In this document: piece after piece, positions 17,338 to 19,686 of the stretch | Numbering within the stretch: the stretch's first letter is position 1 | Layout: every line of letters begins with the position of its first letter | NCBI GenBank assembly: GCA_024277835.1 | Contig: JAJRUK010000255.1 | Span: 1 to 19,686, forward strand | From: Planctomycetota bacterium | Lineage (GTDB): Bacteria; Planctomycetota; Phycisphaerae; UBA1845 | Direction: 5' to 3' | Length of the DNA stretch: 19,686 nt | The notes under the pieces: generated by a model | The model's input: only the letters and a program-made list of their open reading frames with translations | Database searches by the model: none | What the model was told of the DNA's origin: nothing | Position numbers and translations under genes: made by a program

Positions 17338-17386
17338 GCTCACCGAGTCGTCTTGCGGAAGATGCGAGCAAGGCGACCCGGTGAGC
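17338..17386 (-). promoter_or_regulatory. Leader hairpin with an anti-Shine-Dalgarno loop
   Basis: In the minus-strand transcript the arms GCTCACCGGGTCG and CGACTCGGTGAGC pair over 13 bp (one G-U), then one mismatch, then CTTGC/GCAAG, closing an 11-nt loop TCGCATCTTCC. That loop is perfectly complementary to GGAAGATGCGA at 17314-17324, which includes the Shine-Dalgarno region of the gene starting at 17312. It may be a pseudoknot or switch that hides the ribosome site. Confidence 0.65.
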
Positions 17387-17409
17387 TACGCGGCAGCTAA
17401 CCGCAGCCC

Positions 17410-17506
17410 TCACCGCAATTCTATCTCACCGAACACCGCCTCGCCAGCACAAACACCGCAATAGAATGCTGTGAAATGATTGGATAGGCACAGGTAATTG
17501 CGGTGA
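17410..17506. repeat. Iteron-like cluster CACCGCAAT
   Basis: TCACCGCAATT occurs at 17410-17420 and, as a perfect inverted copy (AATTGCGGTGA), at 17496-17506. A third copy, CACCGCAAT, sits at 17454-17462. The neighbouring ATTCTAT (17418-17424) and ATAGAAT (17461-17467) are also inverted. The minus-strand reading ATAGAATTGCGGTG contains TAGAAT, a possible -10 for the winged-helix gene. These may be sites for an initiator or a repressor. Confidence 0.6.
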
Positions 17507-17640
17507 CGTTCCGACAGTGTTCCCGATATCTGTAAACCATATGTATGTAGTAGGCGCTTTGTTCATAGTTTTGTGAGATATTGGTCCGGCGTACCTATTT
17601 TGGACGGTGTTTTCGCGAGTGTCGGAGCGCGGCACGGGTG

Positions 17641-17675
17641 ATATTCTAACAATTACATCGACGTTGTTAGGATAT
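17641..17675. repeat. 12-bp dyad in the element control region
   Basis: ATATTCTAACAA (17641-17652) and TTGTTAGGATAT (17664-17675) match as an inverted repeat at 11 of 12 positions around an 11-bp centre. The spacing of two arms about two helical turns apart suits a dimeric regulator. It lies about 95 bp upstream of the TATAAT of the plus-strand gene. Confidence 0.6.
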
Positions 17676-17744
17676 TATTCAATGCTCGGTGGTGTGGTTG
17701 GCTAGCCTACGTCGCCTCCCTCCGTGGGCGCGTGCGGTAATACG

Positions 17745-17777
17745 TTTGGAGACATTCCGCCATTGTGACGCTATAAT
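17745..17777 (+). promoter_or_regulatory. Promoter with consensus TATAAT
   Basis: A perfect -10 TATAAT at 17772-17777 follows a weak -35-like region (TTTGGAGACA). The start codon of the next gene is only 10 nt after the -10, so transcription would start 2-4 nt before the ATG. The mRNA may be almost leaderless, which would leave the AGGA at 17779-17782 outside the transcript. Confidence 0.5.
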
Positions 17778-17786
17778 CAGGACGTA

Positions 17787-18152
17787 ATGAAACATTTTGA
17801 CTTCACAATACAGGCCAATGTGCTCGGGACTACTGACTCGTTTCTCGGCAGCATCGACTGGACGAAGCGCAGACAGGTAATTCTTTTTCTCCGTGAGCAT
17901 CGGGCGAGAAGATTCGTCAAAATGCGCACCTTCCTTCAGCACCAAGTTAAGAAATGCTGGTATCCGGCGCGATCCTACACCGTTCCGATCGAGTGCGCAT
18001 ACGATCTAGGCAGAGCTTTGATCCGCGCATCGGATGGTGAGCAGTTTACCGAAACACCCGATTGGTGGCATGATTTTTTGGAGCAATACGACGCGCTTCC
18101 CCGCTACGGCACTAACGCTCGGAAGTACCCAACCGCTTCAAAATCTGACTGA
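17787..18152 (+). CDS. Hypothetical protein, the only plus-strand gene of the element part
   Basis: A 121-residue product, MKHFDFTIQANVLGTTDSF at the start, with a basic centre (LREHRARRFVKMRTFLQHQV) and WWHDFLEQYDALPRYG near the end. I recognise no domain. It could be a small nucleic-acid-binding or host-acting protein. A consensus TATAAT lies 10 nt before the ATG, and AGGA lies 5 nt before it. Its last 41 bp overlap the end of the serine recombinase gene on the other strand, a convergent arrangement. It is the lone gene in its orientation, typical of cargo or regulatory genes. A minus-strand frame over its start is judged a shadow. Confidence 0.6.
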   Translation: MKHFDFTIQANVLGTTDSFLGSIDWTKRRQVILFLREHRARRFVKMRTFLQHQVKKCWYPARSYTVPIECAYDLGRALIRASDGEQFTETPDWWHDFLEQYDALPRYGTNARKYPTASKSD

Positions 18153-18813
18153 CGCTCTGGTGTGACCAAACTCGCTTTCCGAATTTCGTTTCGATTCCTT
18201 GCTCGGTTAGTTCCGCTGCGATCTGCTTGAGCTTCGCCCCGCGTTTTCGCATCGAACGGATCGTCGTAATCGCCGCTTGCTCGGACTTGTTCCGAACCAG
18301 CGTCTTACCATCACCGTTCAAATCCCAGCCAAACGGAACCGTCCCGATGCACTCACCGTTGCGTCGCTTGTGGTCGAGTGCCGCACGGGTACGCTCGCTG
18401 ATAATGTCACGCTCGAATTCCGCCAAGACCGCCAGCATCCGAAAGACCATCTTTCCCGCCGCGCTGGTCGTGTCGATCTTCTCGGTCAGCGACACCAGGT
18501 CCGCACCGGCTTTGTCCAACCGTTCCGCAATCTCTATCGCGTTTCGTGTCGAACGCGCCAGCCGGCTAAGACTGTAGACGATGAGCGCCCCGCCTTTGGT
18601 CTTACAAACACGATCCAACGCTAGCTGCAACCCAGGGCGGTTATCCGCTCGTTTCCCGCTTATTCCAGCATCGTCGAACACTTCCACAAGTCGGTATCCA
18701 TCCGCATCGCACCATTTTTTGATACGCTCGCGTTGTGCTTCCAGACTCACGCCGTTGTCACGCTGGTCGGCGGTCGAAACTCGAACATACCCGATTGCTT
18801 TGGGTTTCATCAT
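18112..18813 (-). CDS. Small serine recombinase (resolvase/invertase type)
   Basis: A 233-residue recombinase that cuts DNA through a phosphoserine bond. The catalytic domain (1-140) has IGYVRVSTADQ with the nucleophile Ser13, SLEAQRERIKKWCDADGY, the motif YSLSRLARSTRNAIE with conserved arginines, and FERDIISERTRAALD on the E helix. A short recombinase region (TVPFGWDLNGDGKTLVRN) and a C-terminal HTH (TELTEQGIETKFGKR-like, WSHQSVSQILKRLG) follow. It lacks the large cysteine-rich domain of big serine integrases. ATG at 18813 is preferred over the upstream extension because AAGGGG lies shortly before it, directly after the AAA+ gene's stop at 18825. The two are cotranscribed. Its role may be resolution, inversion or an independent insertion. 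Confidence 0.92.
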   Translation of the reverse strand: MMKPKAIGYVRVSTADQRDNGVSLEAQRERIKKWCDADGYRLVEVFDDAGISGKRADNRPGLQLALDRVCKTKGGALIVYSLSRLARSTRNAIEIAERLDKAGADLVSLTEKIDTTSAAGKMVFRMLAVLAEFERDIISERTRAALDHKRRNGECIGTVPFGWDLNGDGKTLVRNKSEQAAITTIRSMRKRGAKLKQIAAELTEQGIETKFGKRVWSHQSVSQILKRLGTSER

Positions 18814-18824
18814 CGCTTCCCCTT

Positions 18825-19505
18825 CTAGGCTGCTGCCTTGCTCCGGGCGAAACGACGCAACGCATCCGGTAGCTGGTCCACGCATTCGCGAATGTTGTTG
18901 CCCGATCGAATGTCGGTTCCGTATTTTCCCTGAACGTATTTCAAGAAGTCGAAACCGCTTGGAACGACGATCCCAATATCATCCGCAACCCGCGACAAGT
19001 GCGCCGCAATCGCTTTCGCATCGGGTTTGCGGAATCGGAACCGACGCCAGCGAGAATACAACCCGTCAACATCATCCGCCCAATTCACGCTGGTCGTTGT
19101 CCCTATGACCAGAACATGACTCGGAAGATTCTCCAACAACCCCAAGAGCAACCGCATACAATCCCGGTTCAAGTGTTGAATCTCGTCGATGATGAAACAG
19201 CGCCGCCCCTTATCACCGCCCCAGCCATAGGTCCGCATTGACAATTCCAATTCACGCATATCTGCCACGAGAATCGACCGACTATCAATCCGTTCGATCG
19301 CGAAGTCGCTACAACCGAGCGCTCGCGCCGTGACGTAGGCTGCGGATGTTTTCCCGCAACCCGCGATCCCGTCGGATTCAAACAGCCAGCGCTCACCGCA
19401 ACCATCAAACAGCCACGAGTCGCCGCACGCTTCGCGGACCTCGTCGATGGTCGATTGCCCGATGAATTCATCCCAAGTGTTCGGCCTATATCGTTCGGAA
19501 AGCAT
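18825..19505 (-). CDS. RFC/DnaX-like AAA+ ATPase
   Basis: A 226-residue AAA+ protein that starts like clamp-loader small subunits (MLSERYRPNTWDEFIGQ). Walker A is GIAGCGKT (46-53), followed by SAAYVTARALGC. Walker B is CFIIDEIQHL (DE at 107-108). The sensor-1 region is VLVIGTTTSVNW. SRW (151-153) stands where clamp loaders have the SRC Arg-finger motif, and FRFRKPDAKAIAAHL is similar to the usual FxxL lid entry. There is no collar domain, so it is shorter than RFC-S or DnaX (about 320 or more). Residues 30-45 contain a WLFDGCGERWLFESDG near-duplication before the P-loop. It likely loads or remodels a DNA-bound complex for the element. AAGGGA lies 9 nt before the ATG, and a terminator sits immediately upstream. 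Confidence 0.85.
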   Translation of the reverse strand: MLSERYRPNTWDEFIGQSTIDEVREACGDSWLFDGCGERWLFESDGIAGCGKTSAAYVTARALGCSDFAIERIDSRSILVADMRELELSMRTYGWGGDKGRRCFIIDEIQHLNRDCMRLLLGLLENLPSHVLVIGTTTSVNWADDVDGLYSRWRRFRFRKPDAKAIAAHLSRVADDIGIVVPSGFDFLKYVQGKYGTDIRSGNNIRECVDQLPDALRRFARSKAAA

Positions 19506-19523
19506 TTTTGTTTATCCCTTCGG

Positions 19524-19553
19524 AAAAGACCCGAGCGCCGAAGCGCCCGGGTC
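19524..19553 (-). terminator. Intrinsic terminator with a TTCG loop
   Basis: On the minus strand GACCCGGGCGC and GCGCTCGGGTC pair around TTCG (one G-U) and are followed by TTTT. It ends the partial gene at the right edge and separates it from the AAA+/recombinase unit. Confidence 0.85.
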
Positions 19554-19567
19554 GTTTTGGTCAATCT

Positions 19568-19686
19568 TTACGCAACCGCCTTGCGGTCTTGTGCTTTGAC
19601 GCAATCGTCGATGATCGCGCGGGAAGTCTTGGCGATCCGGTCCATCGACTCACGCATCGCCTTACCGTCACCGCTCCAAAGCGCGA
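19568..19686 (-). CDS. C-terminal fragment of an unknown protein (cut by the window edge)
   Basis: The frame ALWSGDGKAMRESMDRIA, continuing KTSRAIIDDCVKAQDRKAVA, runs from the right edge to TAA at 19568-19570, giving 38 to 39 visible codons. It is helical with alternating charges. The terminator 15 nt after its stop supports a real gene end. Its family cannot be named from this piece. Confidence 0.6.
   Translation of the reverse strand, partial: ALWSGDGKAMRESMDRIAKTSRAIIDDCVKAQDRKAVA

Noticed and set aside
17679..17945. 88-codon minus-strand frame over the start of the plus-strand hypothetical gene
   Set aside because: The plus-strand frame is longer and has a consensus -10 and an AGGA. The minus frame has neither and runs through the presumed promoter.

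Overview
The window joins a stretch of bacterial chromosome (about 1-11600) to the left part of an integrated mobile element (about 11600 to the right edge, where the element is still running). The organism is probably a member of the Planctomycetota. That is an inference from moderately high GC, a very large VPS10/sortilin-type beta-propeller secreted protein, a fused class II aldolase/short-chain dehydrogenase, an orphan LsrF-type aldolase, and a tyrosine integrase with Gln in place of the usual His of HxxR. No rRNA is present to prove it.

Chromosomal part. Seven genes lie on the minus strand. In transcription order they are murJ (lipid II flippase), an lsrF-like aldolase, a palindromic repeat, a bifunctional class II aldolase/SDR enzyme, a secreted beta-propeller protein, an AlkD-like DNA alkylation repair protein, rpsO (ribosomal protein S15) and pnp (polynucleotide phosphorylase, cut by the left edge). 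The rpsO-pnp pair is the classical arrangement. Divergently, on the plus strand, lie a seven-iron ferredoxin gene (fdxA) with a good sigma70-like promoter and a tRNA-Asp(GTC) gene with its own promoter and an intrinsic terminator.

Mobile element. The tRNA-Asp 3' end is the attachment site. The element's tyrosine integrase gene reads antisense through the terminator and most of the tRNA, so its last 17 or so codons are tRNA complement. Behind it runs a compact minus-strand cassette. It holds a winged-helix protein split by an in-frame TGA, a 58-residue ORF, two AlpA/excisionase-like HTH proteins, a small TTG-start ORF, a DnaB-N-terminal-domain protein, a P-loop ATPase overlapping it by 125 nt, another small ORF, a terminator-like hairpin and the integrase. 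Several of these genes overlap at start/stop codons. This looks like a replication, excision and integration module. A 470-bp non-coding region (17313-17786) separates it from a plus-strand gene of unknown function. Beyond that is a minus-strand pair: an RFC/DnaX-like AAA+ ATPase followed by a small serine recombinase.

The most interesting parts are in and next to that non-coding region. The leader of the winged-helix gene can form a long hairpin whose whole 11-nt loop is perfectly complementary to the gene's own Shine-Dalgarno region. Just beyond it lie three copies of an iteron-like 9-11-mer and, further on, a 12-bp dyad. The winged-helix gene itself has an in-frame UGA followed by 37 codons that seem to complete its C-terminal domain. 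Together these suggest a tightly controlled replication or regulatory switch of the element, which remains to be tested.
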